A stretch of DNA of 64,000 bases, taken from NCBI GenBank assembly GCA_000733355.1, contig JNVV01000015.1, positions 726,663 through 790,662 of the forward strand, read 5' to 3'. Within the stretch, counting starts at the first letter, position 1, and each line of letters starts with the position of its first letter. This DNA comes from Falciphora oryzae (Eukaryota; Ascomycota; Sordariomycetes; Magnaporthales; Magnaporthaceae). The position numbers were made by a program, and so were the translations under genes. This document shows positions 36,180 to 48,354 of the stretch, one piece after another. A model generated the notes under the pieces. It saw nothing but the letters and a program-made list of their open reading frames with translations, searched no databases and was not told the DNA's origin.

Positions 36180-39100
36180 GGCGTCGCGGCCCCGACGCTC
36201 CTTGTCAGAGGGCGGCTTCTCCAGGCCTCCACTACGCTCGCCATCGCCTAGTTCCAGAGCTCCGGCTGCCGCGGGCACCGCTTCTCCTCATCCTGGCAGC
36301 GACGAAGACGGCTGCCGGGAGCACGCTGCTGATAACAGGAGGCGAGTTGCGTCCATCGACACGGAGAAGGCTCGGCCTCGCACCGAGAGCGTGTCGCTCA
36401 ACAGCCCGGATAGTGGCAGCCACATTTGCCTCTGCACGCCGGCGCCCAAGATTCCGAGGCCTCGGAACGGTGAGTCGCTTTTTGTTGTTGCCCCTGCATG
36501 TTTTTCTCTGCTCTTCGTTCTTCTTTATACCTGTTTGTTGTTTCTCCTCCAGCCCAGGAGCACTCGACTCGTGGTCCGTCACCCATCATTATCCTTCATA
36601 TTGTGGCCCGCTGTGTTACAAGAGCCAGAGTGTCAAGGACGCGAGCTCCAAGGGATGTAATTTTTCATTGTGGTGGAAAGATGTCATCTGGTCGAAAGCA
36701 GCAAACGCCTTTGTCTCCTTTGTTCTTCCCCCTTCACACCACAATCGCAAGCAACCAGCAGACCCAGCTGCCTATAGCTACCGGCCTCGGCCCAGAAACG
36801 TTTGGCTAACAAGATCTATCCTCATCTCTTCCTCCCCCTGTTTGCAACACATACAGCCTTTATACTCTATCGCCAAAACAAGCAAGCACAAGTCGCAGCC
36901 AGGAACCCCGGCCTCCCGAACCCCGAGATCTCCAAGATCATCGGGCACCAGTGGCGGCAGGAGAGCGAGGAGGTCAAGAACTTCTGGCGCCACAACGCGG
37001 TCGAGGAGAAGCGCAACCACGAGAAGCTCTACCCGGGCTACAAGTACACGCCCCGCCGCGGCACCAAGACGGGTCTCTCGGTGTTCAAGAACCTCTCCCT
37101 CTCGGGCGAGCCCTACTCTCCCGCCGGCGACTCGAGCAGCGGTGGTAGCAGCCATTGCCCCAAGTGCGGCGGCAGATACATCACCACACCCGCGACGCCC
37201 GGCCTGTCTAGCAGCACCGTCGACCCGCAGGAGGGCCCGCCATACACACCCTCCATGCTCACAGCAGTAGCCTCGTCGAGGATGCCAGATAATGGTAACA
37301 GTGTCGACCGCGGAGGACCGCCCCCGCCCCACCGCGAGGGCTGGGACTACGGCGCCTCGGACCGCGGCGGTGGCGGCGGCATCTACAGACGAGACGTCAT
37401 GACGAGCCCCGAGCGGCGCGTCAGCAGCCTCCACAAGCGCGCCCTGGGCGAGGCGCCGGACCATTACACGCGCGGGCCTCGCGGTGAACTCTATTACAGC
37501 GACGACTACGGCCAGGTGATGTCGCCGTCCAAGCGGCCGCGCCACTACGGCGACGAGCAGCGGCGCGGCAGCGAGTACCCGGGGAGCTACGACGACCCGC
37601 CGCCGCACCACTACTACGGCCCGTCGCGCCAGCCCAGCAACGCCAGCCACCAAGGCGGCCCAGCGAGCTCACCACCGTACCCAGTAACCCCGCGGCAGCA
37701 CTACCCGCCGCAGTACCCCCAGCAGCAGCAGCAGTCGCCGCCGCGGGACTGGCAGTACAGCAGGAACCAACAGCCGCAGAGGAAACCGCCGTCCCTCGGC
37801 GCCGCGCCTACGCCCACGAGCGCGCGAGGCCCACCCCCTGCTCCCGCTGCGCCACCGCACAAGCCGCGGGTCGCGTCGGTCGGGCCCAGCTACCACAGCC
37901 CCGGGCGTCCTTCCCCGGCGATGCTGCCGCACCATCGTCCCAGGGCCGGCAGCATGTCGCCGCGGCGCCGGGCGGTGACGCAGGGCGCGCTGCGGCGGGA
38001 GGATGTGCTGTCGCCCCGGCAGACGAGCCGCATGCCGCCACCACCGCCTCCACTCCCGCAGCAGCAGCGCCTGCCGGCGGTCGAGGCGCTCGACAGGCCC
38101 ATCAGCGCCGACGAGTCGCTGCGCCTGCCGCCGCTCAAGACGCAGAACGTCGCGCCCGCGCCGCAGCAGCAGGCCAGGGGCGACGGGGGGGACCAGCGGC
38201 TGCGGAGGGAGTCGTCGCAGGCGTCGCCGCCGCACTACGCGACGCAGCACGGGGCCGTCGTCAGCCAGGGCGAGGTGGAGCGCCGGACGGTCGAGGCCAT
38301 GGTCATGACGATCCCGTACCCGAACAAGATCGACACCCTGCTCAACATCAGCCCGCCGCTGGGCCCGCCGGCGCCGGGGAGCCCGGGGGAGGCGGCGGTG
38401 CAGACGAGGGGCCCCGTCGTGGCGGTCGAGGGGACGGCGATGGTGTTGATGTTGGCGGTTGGGGAGATTATTAGGGATGAGCTGGAGAGGTCTGGGGAGT
38501 GTGCTGTTGGGGTGTGGCGGAATGTTGAGGGTGTGCCTGGTGGCGGTGGTGCTGTCCCGGCTCGTGAGGTTGTGGTGCTGTCTGACGACGAGGGTGAGAA
38601 GGGGGACACCGGAAAGGAGAAGCAGCAGAAGCAGCCCGAGCAGGCAAAAGCGACACGGAAAGCTGGTGATGACGACGATACCGCCGCTGGTGGCAAGAAG
38701 GCAGCCGCAGACGGCGACGTCGAGATGAGCGACGCAGCCCACAGCCAGACGGCGACCAACACCAACAAGCCGCAGCAGCAGCAGCAGCAGCGGCGGCGGC
38801 AGCCCCCCAACCCGTGGCTGGCGTACATGAGCGTCATCCAGAAGTGGCACGTCAAGTCGGAGGAGATGGTCAAGTTCATCACGACCAAGCCGCCGTCACC
38901 ATCATCCACCGACAACAACAACAACACCAGAGCCAGGACACCCGTGGCGCTGATCCAGGGCGGCTACCAGCTCATGGCGGCGGACCGGTGGGCGGCGCGG
39001 GTGCCGATCGCGGACGCGTACGCGCCCGTCGACCACTGGCAGTGGATGGCGACGCTGTGGAGGGGCATCGTGGGGCCGGACCTGTTTGTCTACGTGCGCA

Positions 39101-39297
39101 AGTCGCCGCTGGAGGACATAGAGGCGCTGGGCGTTGTTGAGTTTAAGGGCCCGAGGCTCATGGTTGTGCGTGTGGCGGGTGGCGGACAAGGAGGCCAGCA
39201 GCAGCTGGACGAGAAGACGGAGCGACGGGTCAGATTTGAGGTCATGGAGTGGGTGAGGGCTGGGAGTTACAGGAGGGGGTTTGGGAGGTTTCTTTAG
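36013..39297 (+). CDS. HMG-box (MATA_HMG type) transcription factor with polyglutamine tract
   Basis: Exons 36013-36469 and 36857-39297 give 965 residues. The ATG at 36013 has a CACC context; an in-frame ATG at 35938 would add 25 residues. The donor is GTGAGT, the acceptor ACAG, and the split codon makes Ala in IPRPRNAFILYRQNKQ. The HMG box spans about residues 146-218, with NPGLPNPEISKIIGHQW and EEVKNFWRHNAVEEKRNHEK, ending in YPGYKYTPRR, as in Rox1, Ste11 and mating-type regulators. Amino-terminal to it is a run of 19 Gln. After it comes a long disordered Pro/Arg/Gln-rich region with a CPKCGG knuckle. A compact carboxy end has NPWLAYMSVIQKWHV, a WRGIVGPDLFVYVRK segment and an FKGPRLMVVRV strand. 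Such proteins regulate mating, development or hypoxia; the target set is unknown. The 387-base intron is unusually long. Confidence 0.85.
36124..36180 (+). repeat. CAG trinucleotide repeat coding polyglutamine
   Basis: Fifteen pure CAG codons are followed by CAA CAA CAG CAG, 19 Gln in total, at residues 38-56 of the HMG protein. The uninterrupted 45-base run is prone to length change by slippage. Confidence 0.95.
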
Positions 39298-39993
39298 GTT
39301 GCTTGTTTTTTTTTTCTCTATTTTTTCTTTGTGTCTTTTTGTCCGATTTATTTTCACATTTGTCTCTTGTGCTTCGCGGATGAAGTCAGGGGTTGGGGGA
39401 TCTGGTTTATACATAGCAAAGGCTACATGTAGTGAGGGTAGTTTGGGAGGGGATGTTGAGATGTGTTTGTTTTCATCTTGGTCTACAGATATCTTTGTTT
39501 TTTTTGGTTACCATCCGCTTCACTCTGGCTCAAGCTGGAAAACCCTTCTGATGGCAGCTAAAAAAAGGGGTAGAGTTTGGCTGAAGAAAACAATGGTCCG
39601 TGCGCAACTTTGCCTCAACCAAGCAAGTTTCAACGCTGGGCCCACCTTGGCTGGCAGTTGAGCTCAGACGCGACCGACGCGGTAATCGCAAACAACCTGG
39701 CCCAGCTCCCCCAAGACCCGCCACCGGGCACCACCTTTGCCTTGACATTGCATTCCTTTGCTCGTGTTGCCCGCGCTATCTTTGGACAGCATCCGATAAC
39801 TGACAGGGCCAGATATTCACTCGTTTTTATTCGTCTGGGAGGACCGGACGGGCAGCCTCTCGCTCTTTGTTTGAGAGGCCAGGAAAAGGAGGGAACAAGA
39901 CAGGCGGCACCACGAACAGGGCAGCCTAGAGAGGCGGGGAACGAGCATCATCGAAATGACCATCCGCACTCCGGCCCGACCGACACTCTCATC
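39298..39993. other. Intergenic region and promoter of the dynactin gene
   Basis: T-rich 3' flank of the HMG gene followed by the dynactin promoter. The frame of the dynactin exon extends upstream to 39577, but only from a TTG and without family similarity, so it is treated as leader. Confidence 0.6.
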
Positions 39994-42900
39994 ATGACGG
40001 AGCTGGCAGTAGGCCAGATCATCGAGCTGAGCGATGGCCGCCAGGGTGTCATCCGCTTCGTCGGCCGGACCAGCTTCGCCCAGGGCGACTGGGTCGGCGT
40101 CGAGCTTGACGATGGCTCCGGCAAGAACGACGGCAGCGTCCAGGGGGAGCGGTACTTCGACTGTCCCCTCGGCCACGGCATGTTCGTCCGCCCAATAACA
40201 TGCACCATCCTCGCCGATGCGCCACCGCCGCCGACCCCAACCTCAAGGGCCGCCCCCGCGGCGAAGAAGGTGGCTCCGAGACCGAGCACCGGCGGCCTCT
40301 TCACCGGCGGCGGCATGAGCGGCCGCGGAGCCGGCAGCGACCCTACAATGGCAAAGAGGATGAGCCTCAACGCCCCGAGCCCGACCCCGGGGGCTAGAAC
40401 TTCCCGGGCCCCGAGCATGGTTAGGGTGCGCCCCTCTAACCCTGGCGATAGCTGCAAGCCTGGGAGCTCGACAAAATGCTAACCGATAGGTCTACATTGC
40501 GTATTTAGTCACCCACCAAGTCACCAACGAAGCAAATGGCCAGCGTGCCCACCTCCCGCACCGCGACCCCCTCGGGCGGAACCAACAGGACATCGATCGG
40601 TGCCAAGCTCGCGCGCCCTTCCACAGGTGGCCCTGCTGCCCGAACTTCGATGGGCCCCCCTCCGCCGCCAGGCCCACGACCTGCCCGGCCATCATCCACC
40701 ACATCCAGGACAGCACCCCCTCCAGGCGGCCCGGCAAGACCTCCGAGCGCACGTCCCTCCCTCGGGGGGATGAGACCCGCGGGCGTTCGGCCTCCATCTC
40801 TCCAGAGGCCACCTACGCAGACGACTGGAAGATCGGCATCATCCAAGCGCGCTAGTGACGACTCAGTAGCGTCCGCCAAGACCGGTGAGATGGAGATATT
40901 GTCTCCCCAGCCGACCAGTCCTGTGAGATCGAGGGCCCAGGCGCTGGAGAAGCTCACATCCCCAGCGCCAGCGCCTGCGGCTAGCGGTGCTGGCCCAGCG
41001 GCTGGGCGCGCCCGGGCCCCTACCGCAGCCGGCGCTGCTGCGGCCAACCGGGAGATCGAAGACCTCAAGACCAAGCTAAAGGTTCTGGAGAGGCAAAGAC
41101 AGGAGGACAGGGACAAAATCAAGGAGCTCGACCTGGTGCAGGGCGAGCGCGACAAGTTTCAGGCCATCATCGGGAAGATCCAGGCCAAGCTCCAGCCACA
41201 GCAACAGGAGAATGCGGAGCTGAGGAAGCAGCTGAAGGAGTACGAGACACGCGTCGAGTCGGTGGAGGCGCTCCAGGCAGAGCACGACCAAGTGCTGGAG
41301 CTGGCGACGCTCGATCGAGAGATGGCCGAGGAGACGGCTGAGGTGCTGAAGCAGGAGCTCTCAGATCTCAAGCAGAAGCTGGAGGAGCTTGAGCTCGAGG
41401 TCGATATCCTCAGGGAAGAAAATACCGAGTACAATAAGGGCATTACCCCGGAGGAAAGGTCAAGCGCGGGGTGGCTGCAGCTTGAGCGGAACAACGAGCG
41501 GCTGAGGGAGGCGCTTATCAGGCTGAGAGACATGTCTCAGCAGCAGGAGAAGGAGCTGAGGGACGAGATCAAGGGCCTGGAGGACGACCTGCAGGAGGCC
41601 GCTGTTGCAGCGGAACAGCTAGCGGCAACCAAGGAGAAGCTGAGCCAGACCGAGTCTATGGTCGAGGATCTGAGACAGCAGCTCGAGACGGCGCTGGGCG
41701 CCGAGGAGATGATCGAGGACCTGACGGACCGCAACATGTCGCAGGCAGAGCAGATCGAGGAGCTCAAGGCCGAGGTGGAGGACCTGGAGAACCTCAAGGA
41801 GATCGCCGACGAGCTCGAGGCCAACCACGTGCAGCATGAACGGGAGCTGCAGGAGGAGATCGACTTCAAGAACGCCGTCATCACGGAGCAGGCGCGGCGG
41901 TCGGCGCAGCAGGAGGACTCGCTCGACGAGATGGAGTACACGCTGTCGCGCTTCCGCGAGCTCGTGACCAGCCTGCAGTCGGACCTCGAGGATATGCGGG
42001 CGTCGCACGCCGTGACCGAGACCGAGTCGGAGCAGCTCAACAGCAAGTCGCGCGCCATGATGGACCTCAACATGAAGCTGCAGATCTCGGCCTCCAAGGC
42101 GCAGGTCAAGACCATCGACCTGGAGCTGCGCCGCCTCGAGGCCCAGGAGGCCGAGCAGCACCTCGAGATCGTCAAGATGTTCCTGCCCGAGAGCTACCAG
42201 GCCGACCGCGACTCGGTCCTGGCGCTGCTGCGCTTCCGCCGCCTCGCCTTCAAGGCGAACCTGCTCAACGGCTTCATCCGCGAGCGCGTCAACGGCCAGC
42301 CCCACGCGGGCCACGAGGACGACGCGTTCGCCGGCTGCGATGTTGTCGACAAGCTGACGTGGGTGTCGGCCATGTGCGAGCGCTTCGTCAACGCCATTGG
42401 CCAGTGCTCGCCCGAGCGCTTTTCGCGTTTCGAAGGCGCCCTGTACGAGCTCGAGCCCGTCGAGCGCGCTCTCAACGCCTGGATCGACGGCCTTCGCCGC
42501 GACGAGCTCAAGGAGAGCCAGTGCGCCGACGAGCTCTCTCGCACCATTTCGCTTATGACGCATCTGGGCGAGGTGCACATCGGGACCGGAGCCAGCATCG
42601 GCGAGGCCGACAATGGCGAGGAGAACGGCGGTGATGGCAAGGTCGACCTCAAGGCCTTTGCCGACAACGTGCACATGCGGGCGCTCATGGTGCAGAGCCA
42701 CCTCGACTCGGCGGCCGCCACGTTCCACGCGATGCGGGCCATGGTGCAGCGCGTCATCCCGCCGGCGGGCGACGACGACGAGCTGGCGCAGCACTTTGCG
42801 CGCAAGGCCGAGTCGGCCATCAGCCTAACTCGCAGCGCCAAGGTGGTGGCTGGCAAGGCGGTGCGGGCGCTCGAGGACCTGCGCGCGCGGTCGCTCGCTC

Positions 42901-44324
42901 TGGCTCCTGACAACGGCGCCTCTGCCGACGCCTTCGAGCAAGCCGAAGCCGGAGCCGCCGCCTTGGCCGCGCTTGCACGACGCATCGGTCTGGATCTCCA
43001 CACCCTTCTGCACGAGGAGGGGCGGACGGAGCCATACACATACATTGAGGTGCAGTCGGCCGCCCACCGGACGGCGCTCGCGGCCACGGGCTCGAGCGAA
43101 TCGGACATCTTCTCGGCCTACGCGGCACAGCTGCGTGCCGTGTCGGGCCAGGTGGCGGACCTGGCGGCGCTGGCGCAGGACCTGGGCCAGGCGCAGGAGT
43201 TCGAGCGGAGCCCGGCGCCGTGGGTTCTGCGGGCGCAGGAGCTGCGGGCCCAGCGCACCGCCCCGGCCGACGCCGAGGAGGAGATGCGGCACCTGCGCGA
43301 GGAGTACAACGAGGCCAGGCGGCAGGTGGCGGTCCGCGAAGAGGGGCTCAGCACGGCGCAGGTCAAGATCGAGACGCTCGAGGCGCGCATGCGCGACGCG
43401 CACCAAAAGGTGCAGCGCATCGCCGAGCTCGAGGAGGCCGTCGCCCGCGAGCGCGCGTCGGCCACGTCGCTCAAGGACGACATCGAGAAGCAGGACCGGG
43501 AGCTCAAGGGCCTCGAGGCGGACCGCGACAAGTGGAAGAAGATCGCGGGCGACGCGCGCCTCGCCGCGGCCGCGGACCCCAACAACGCCAACGAGGCTTC
43601 AGACTCAGCGCTGGACTCGGTGGCGGCTGCTGGCCGCGAGATGGCGGTGGCAACGGCGCGCGAGATGGACGAGCTCCGGGCCGAGATCGACGCGCTGCAG
43701 AGTTCGGTCCGCTTCCTGCGCGAGGACGGCCGGCGCGCGCGCATGGCCGAGCAGGCGTCGCACGACTGGCTTGCCGAGCCGCTGCAGCGCAAGCCCCGGC
43801 CGTCGGAACGCAGGCGTGCCCTTGTCGCGGCCGAGGGCAAGGACGCGCTCGCCGAGCTGCTCCGCATGGCGTCGTCGGCCAAGGTGTTTGACCTGGCCAA
43901 GGCGCGCCAGGAGGCTGCTGCTGCTGCTGCTGCTGTCGGGTCGTCTTCTGATGGTGTCGTGGCCGAGAAGAAGCTGTCGTCTTGGCGGCCGGCTCAGTCG
44001 ACGCCGCAGTACCACGCGGCCAAGCAGGCCGAGGACTTTGCCGTCTGGCGCAGCTGGCAGGACTCGATCCTGCACAAGTCGCAGCAGGTGCTGCTCTTGG
44101 GGACTGGCGACGGCGACGGCGTGCCGGCCGAGGAGACCACTACTTCATCTTCGCTGCCCGCGTCCAGGTCCGAGGCGGCCAGGGCGGCGCGCAAGGCGGC
44201 GGCGCGGCTCCAGATCCGGCTGCCGGGCGTTGACGGAAAGATGGTCCCGCCTGGTCGCGGACACGTCCAGATCGTCGGGTCGAGGGAGTGGGAGGGCCTG
44301 CAGGGGCGGCTGGCGGCTGCCTAA
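39994..44324 (+). CDS. ro-3: Dynactin large subunit p150Glued
   Basis: Two exons, 39994-40425 and 40509-44324, give 1415 residues. The acceptor TTTAG joins in phase 0 to SPTKSPTKQ. The donor is best placed at GTGCGC (after MVR); GTTAGG six bases earlier is the alternative. Residues about 6-68 are the CAP-Gly domain, with GRTSFAQGDWVGVELDD and the tubulin-tail/EEY-binding GKNDGSVQGERYF. A basic Ser/Pro-rich region follows. From about residue 320 to 690 runs the long coiled coil that contacts dynein intermediate chain. The conserved dynactin domain spans about 690-970, beginning near LPESYQADRDSVLALLRFRR. A second coiled coil lies around 1060-1165. The protein links dynein to microtubules and cargo; the Neurospora orthologue ro-3 is needed for nuclear distribution and straight hyphae. 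Confidence 0.95.
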
Positions 44325-44897
44325 TGAGTGTGAGATGACGGGGGAAGAGGACGGAGTCTGGGCGCCGTGTGGGTTGCTTAACTGAGAAGAATCCCCCTTG
44401 TCTGTCTGTTATGGATGGGTATACCCTTTTTTTTCTGATTGCCATGCCTGCTGTTTCTTTCCCTTTTATGAAGGGTTTTATCGTTTAGGTTTTGTGTGGT
44501 ACAAACGCACGCGGCAGATCTGGCTTGGCCTCGCCTTGACTTTTTGGTGGTTGGGATGGGAGTGGGCGCAGAGCCTTGCCAGGGATGCGTCCATTCCTTG
44601 TTCTAGCAAAGAGAATGCATCACTGCCTAACATAACGGGACCGGCAGCTCAAGTCGGCCCAATACTACATAATCCGTTTTTTTCTTCTTGGATCAAGCCA
44701 TTCCCTCTTTGTGTGCCTGGTCATGTGTGTTTGACGTTTCTCGTTGTATTGCCCAGATCTGACCTCCTGGACCCTAGCCCGCCGTCCAATCCCGAGTACC
44801 GACACATCTCAATGCCGGGTCTGAGCGCACGCATGTACGCACGCATGCACGAGGGGAATCAAAGCCCTCGAATTAGGCGCCCAACACCGCAACGAGC
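44325..44897. other. Convergent 3' flanks of the dynactin and SRP19 genes
   Basis: Both neighbours end here. The segment is AT-richer than the genes and no frame is supported. Confidence 0.7.
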
Positions 44898-45755
44898 TCA
44901 CTTCTTCCCCTTCTTCTTCCCCTTCTTCTCCTCCCCGGCCCCGCTCCCGCTCCCACCACCACCGCCACCCTGCCCGGTCGCAGCAGCAAGCATGCTCGCC
45001 ATATCCATCCCTCCCGGCCCCGCACCGCCAGCCCCCTGCATCTCCTTCATCATGTCCTTCAGAAAGTTCTCGCTCACCCCACCCCCCGTCAGCGCGGGAC
45101 TATAGTGCGGCAACAGCTCGCCCACCTTCCACCCCCTCGGCACGGCGGGTCTCGGCCACGGCTTGCCCGCGTCCGGCAGCGGCAGGCCCGGGACCGCGAC
45201 GCTCCTCAGCGCGGCGCAGTCCTCCGTCGTCGGGTTCGCCCGGAGGTGCTCCGACACGAGCAGGTACAGGTGGTGCTTGTTCTTGATGCCCGCGGCCTTG
45301 GCGCCGGGGCCGGACAGGGTCACGCGCACGCGGCCCGGGTTGGCCCAGTCGCGCGGGTGCGTCTTTGTCGGCTCGAACAGGGCCTGCAGGCGCAGGTTGC
45401 CGCAGGCCTGCGCGATCTCGCGCGCGAGCGGGGACGGCACGGCCGCCGACTTGGACACCCGCCGCCCTTCGGCGCGCGTGCGGGCCGCGTCGAAGTAGAT
45501 GGGGTACAGGCACTGGAAGCCCGCGTAGGCCGACTGGTCGTGCGCCATGCCCATGTCGCCGCCGCCGTGTGGATGTGCGGCCGGGTTTGGTCTTGGTGGC
45601 TGTTGTTGTTGTTGGCGTGCGGCGGCTTGTTGCCTCTGGTGGGCGTCGACGCGCTGGATGATGTCGGCGTCGTCAAACTCGTCAATGTCGCCCTCGGACG
45701 GGTCCGAGGCCGCGTCGTCGCTGTCCGAGACTTCTTCTATCCGTGGGTGCGACAT
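44898..45755 (-). CDS. SEC65: Signal recognition particle subunit SRP19 (Sec65)
   Basis: A single exon encodes 285 residues. The frame is open further upstream, but the only ATG is at 45755, giving the usual fungal start MSHPRIEEVSDSDD and an acidic segment DPSEGDIDEFDDAD. A Gln/Pro/His-rich stretch follows. The SRP19 fold begins near residue 82 with CLYPIYFDAARTRAEGRRV, then a helix LAREIAQACGNLRLQALFEP, TKTHPRDWANPGRVRV and KNKHHLYLLVSEHL. The carboxy end has a Gly-rich linker and a KKGKKKGKK tail, typical of fungal Sec65. SRP19 binds SRP RNA helices 6 and 8 in the nucleolus and allows Srp54 to join, so that the particle can target ribosomes to the ER. Confidence 0.93.
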   Translation of the reverse strand: MSHPRIEEVSDSDDAASDPSEGDIDEFDDADIIQRVDAHQRQQAAARQQQQQPPRPNPAAHPHGGGDMGMAHDQSAYAGFQCLYPIYFDAARTRAEGRRVSKSAAVPSPLAREIAQACGNLRLQALFEPTKTHPRDWANPGRVRVTLSGPGAKAAGIKNKHHLYLLVSEHLRANPTTEDCAALRSVAVPGLPLPDAGKPWPRPAVPRGWKVGELLPHYSPALTGGGVSENFLKDMMKEMQGAGGAGPGGMDMASMLAAATGQGGGGGGSGSGAGEEKKGKKKGKK

Positions 45756-46512
45756 TGCGTCGGAGAATAACGCTTCGCTGGGCGGGGAGTGTGCCGTCGG
45801 GGTGTCGTTGGATGTCTTGGACGTCGCCTCTTGGTTTGCGGCCACCTCGACTTGCTGGAATTGTGATTTTGGTGGGCTGCTGCTGCGGGGCCGCCCGCTG
45901 ACGTCGGTTTAAAGTACGTGGGCTCTGGCTGGTGGGGAAATGTGGGGGTGGCAGATGGAAGGCGCTGCTGATCGTGGAAGGCACCAAACGATCGGAACCC
46001 GCGGACTGCCCCTGGCGGCCATGACGTCGCCTGCTGCTCTTGCACACGAGTTGAAACCGTGAATTGAGATGCAAAGGAAAAGTACTCCAATAGTAATAAG
46101 TCCTAAAGCAATTCGTGAGATATGATATTGTGCCAATTTGCAAGCCTAGGTAGGTAGGGGAGCAAGGTGATCGGCTTCCATCGCCAGCGGAGCCACCCCG
46201 CCTGGTCAAACTTGAATGTTGGAAAGTCCGAGCGTCACGACCCAAGGTGCGTTAGGTAGAGCTACGAGTGCGACGGCAGCTACCAAAACTACCGCCCGTG
46301 AAACCTGCATACCGCAATAAAAAAAAAGTAAAAAAAAAAAAAAAAAAGATAAAAGTCTCCGCCACCCCAACTGCCGCCGTTCCTCCCCTTTCCGCAGACG
46401 AGAACCCACACACGGTTCAGAAAGATTGACGTGGCAGCAGGAAGGAATCCAAAGTCAAGTGAGTCGTTGGTGTCCGGAACACCGAGCTATCAATACTTGG
46501 TGCATTCCCAGC
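45756..46512. other. SRP19 promoter and 3' flank of the CCCH gene
   Basis: Contains a stretch of 18 A on the plus strand (46330-46347). It shows no coding signal. Confidence 0.6.
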
Positions 46513-48354
46513 CTAGGAGTCGTATGAATCTCCGTTCCGGTAGGTCGACTTGTACTTGGTTCCGGGCGGGTGCTCGTCGGGGCGGAACTTGCAGTACGGG
46601 TGCTGGCACTGTCCATTAATAGTGCTGGGGCACTGGATTGGAGTTATACCGTTAGCGCTGCTGACCCCAATAGTTGCGACTGTGGACGACTACTCACATG
46701 GTGGCCGTAAATGCAGTTGGCAATATCGCAGTCCTGGCCGTTGGTGCAGGGGTTCAGGCGGGCCAGGAAAGCAATGGCGACCTTCTCGGCGGCCGTGGGC
46801 TCATACTCGTGCTCGAAGCAGCACGCGCTTCCCTTTTGGCACGGCGGACGGAGATAGTGATTGTTGCACAGCTTGCTCTGATCCTTGCGCTTCTTGATGC
46901 CGTCCAGCGCCGCCTGGTTGACCTGGATCGGCTTGTCCAGGCCGCGGGGACCCGGGTTCCACGGCGGCGGCTTGGCTCCTCGCGAGGCATTGGCGGACGG
47001 CTTGGGCGCTAACGGGATGTTGAGCGTGGGCGGCGGAGGAGCCGCAGGCGGGGGTGGCGGGCTCGCGCTGACGGCGATAACGCCCGCGTACGACGGGGCC
47101 CCAGGCAGGGAGCTGTTGGGAGGCGGCGAGGCGGCCGTGCTGAAACCGGGCGGGGACGCGTTGCGCGGCAGCCTGTCAACCATCTTGTCGGAGCGAAAGA
47201 GGGAATCTGTAAAGTTGACTCGGTTGACGCCCGTGGCCATAAGCTCCCGCACAGTCGGGAAGCCCTCAAGAATGGTGATCAGGTTCTTTGTTTGCTCGTC
47301 GCGCATCACCTCGTCCAGAAACGGGGCATATCCAGAGTCGTGCGACACGCCGAGCACGACCTGCCTGCAATTAACGTTGCGAAGGTGCCATCTGGCCGCC
47401 TCTGTGACCAGGGTGGACGTGTAAGTGGGTGCTTGTAACTTTGAACAACTAGGCAGGGGTCGCTGCTGCTCACCTCTGATCTTGGAGTCGGCACGCTCCT
47501 TACCGTGGCCGACGTCAACAAAATCAAACGAGGCTTTGGCCTGCGAAAAGCCAACAAAGAAGTCGCGGAGGTCCGTCTCGATTTGTATGGAGCCGTCGCG
47601 CTTCATGGCCTTGGCCAGGCCCGAAAGGTTGGCGCACACCTTGGCGTGAACCTCGAGCTCGTCGGCGAGCTCGCCACACTGGTGTAGGATGGCGGTCCTC
47701 AGGGCATTCGCAGCCTTCTTGCCACCCTCGATGCCCTGGGTGATGAACGACTCTTTAAACTGCGGATAGGTGTGGGGGCGGGCCCAGTCAGCGACGGCCG
47801 GGGGAATGTGGGGGACGTGCAGGGTATCGAGCAAGTGCCGACGGGAGCGGGGGGAGCTTACAAGGAGGCCATCTCCGTCAATCAAGACGACGACGTACTG
47901 GTTTCGGTTCTGCGAGGGCCGTTAGTCAAGGGCCCTACGTCCCAAGCGCCCGCCATGGCGATCGCACCCGGGGAAAGCCTCCTCACTCTATAAATCTCGG
48001 CACCCTGACTGTAGTAGTCGCGGGCGCTCTCAGCCTCCTGGAGCTTAGCCTGGAAATCACGACGGGACTTGCGGGCGTCGTCGAGGTCGAGTCGGATGTC
48101 GTGGAGCTCTGTTTGAAGCGACCGGTTTTCGGAGCGGAGATTTTCTTCGATGTCCTTGACGTAGAGTAGAAGATCCTGTTTTGAGGGCGGGCAGACATCA
48201 GCATGGGTGGGATCAAACGGGAGCCCAGAGAGGAATGGCCAAGGCCCGAGGGCAAACGAACCTTGATTAGCTCGTCACTGGTGTCTTGCTGCTGCTTGAG
48301 GGCCTGATATCTCTGGACGAAGCCCATGATATCGCCCCCCAGCTGCGCCGCCAT
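46513..48354 (-). CDS. CCCH zinc-finger protein with NYN-like (DUF7923-type) domain
   Basis: Six exons on the minus strand are supported: 48262-48354, 47987-48175, 47862-47909, 47474-47759, 46698-47401 and 46513-46632, coding for 479 residues. Donors are GTTCGT, GTGAGG, GTAAGC, GTGAGC and GTGAGT, all with AG acceptors. The start is MAAQLGGDIMGFVQRYQALK. Residues about 32-94 are coiled coil. Residues about 99-265 form the nuclease-like domain with YVVVLIDGDGLLFKESF, GGKKAANALRTAIL, FDFVDVGHGKERADSKIREA and VVLGVSHDSGYAPFLDE. A Pro/Ala-rich linker follows. The carboxy end has C-x8-C-x5-C-x3-H from residue 384 and a second Cys/His cluster (CTNGQDC, CIYGHHC, CQHPYC, ending EH) before a short basic tail. 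The family is conserved in filamentous ascomycetes; RNA binding, perhaps with RNase-like activity, is inferred. Confidence 0.9.

Noticed and set aside
39577..39993. Amino-terminal extension of the dynactin protein
   Set aside because: It is open but begins at TTG, and the CAP-Gly protein has a good ATG at 39994 in the expected position.
45756..45845. Thirty-residue extension of SRP19
   Set aside because: It would need a GTG start; the ATG at 45755 gives the usual fungal amino end.
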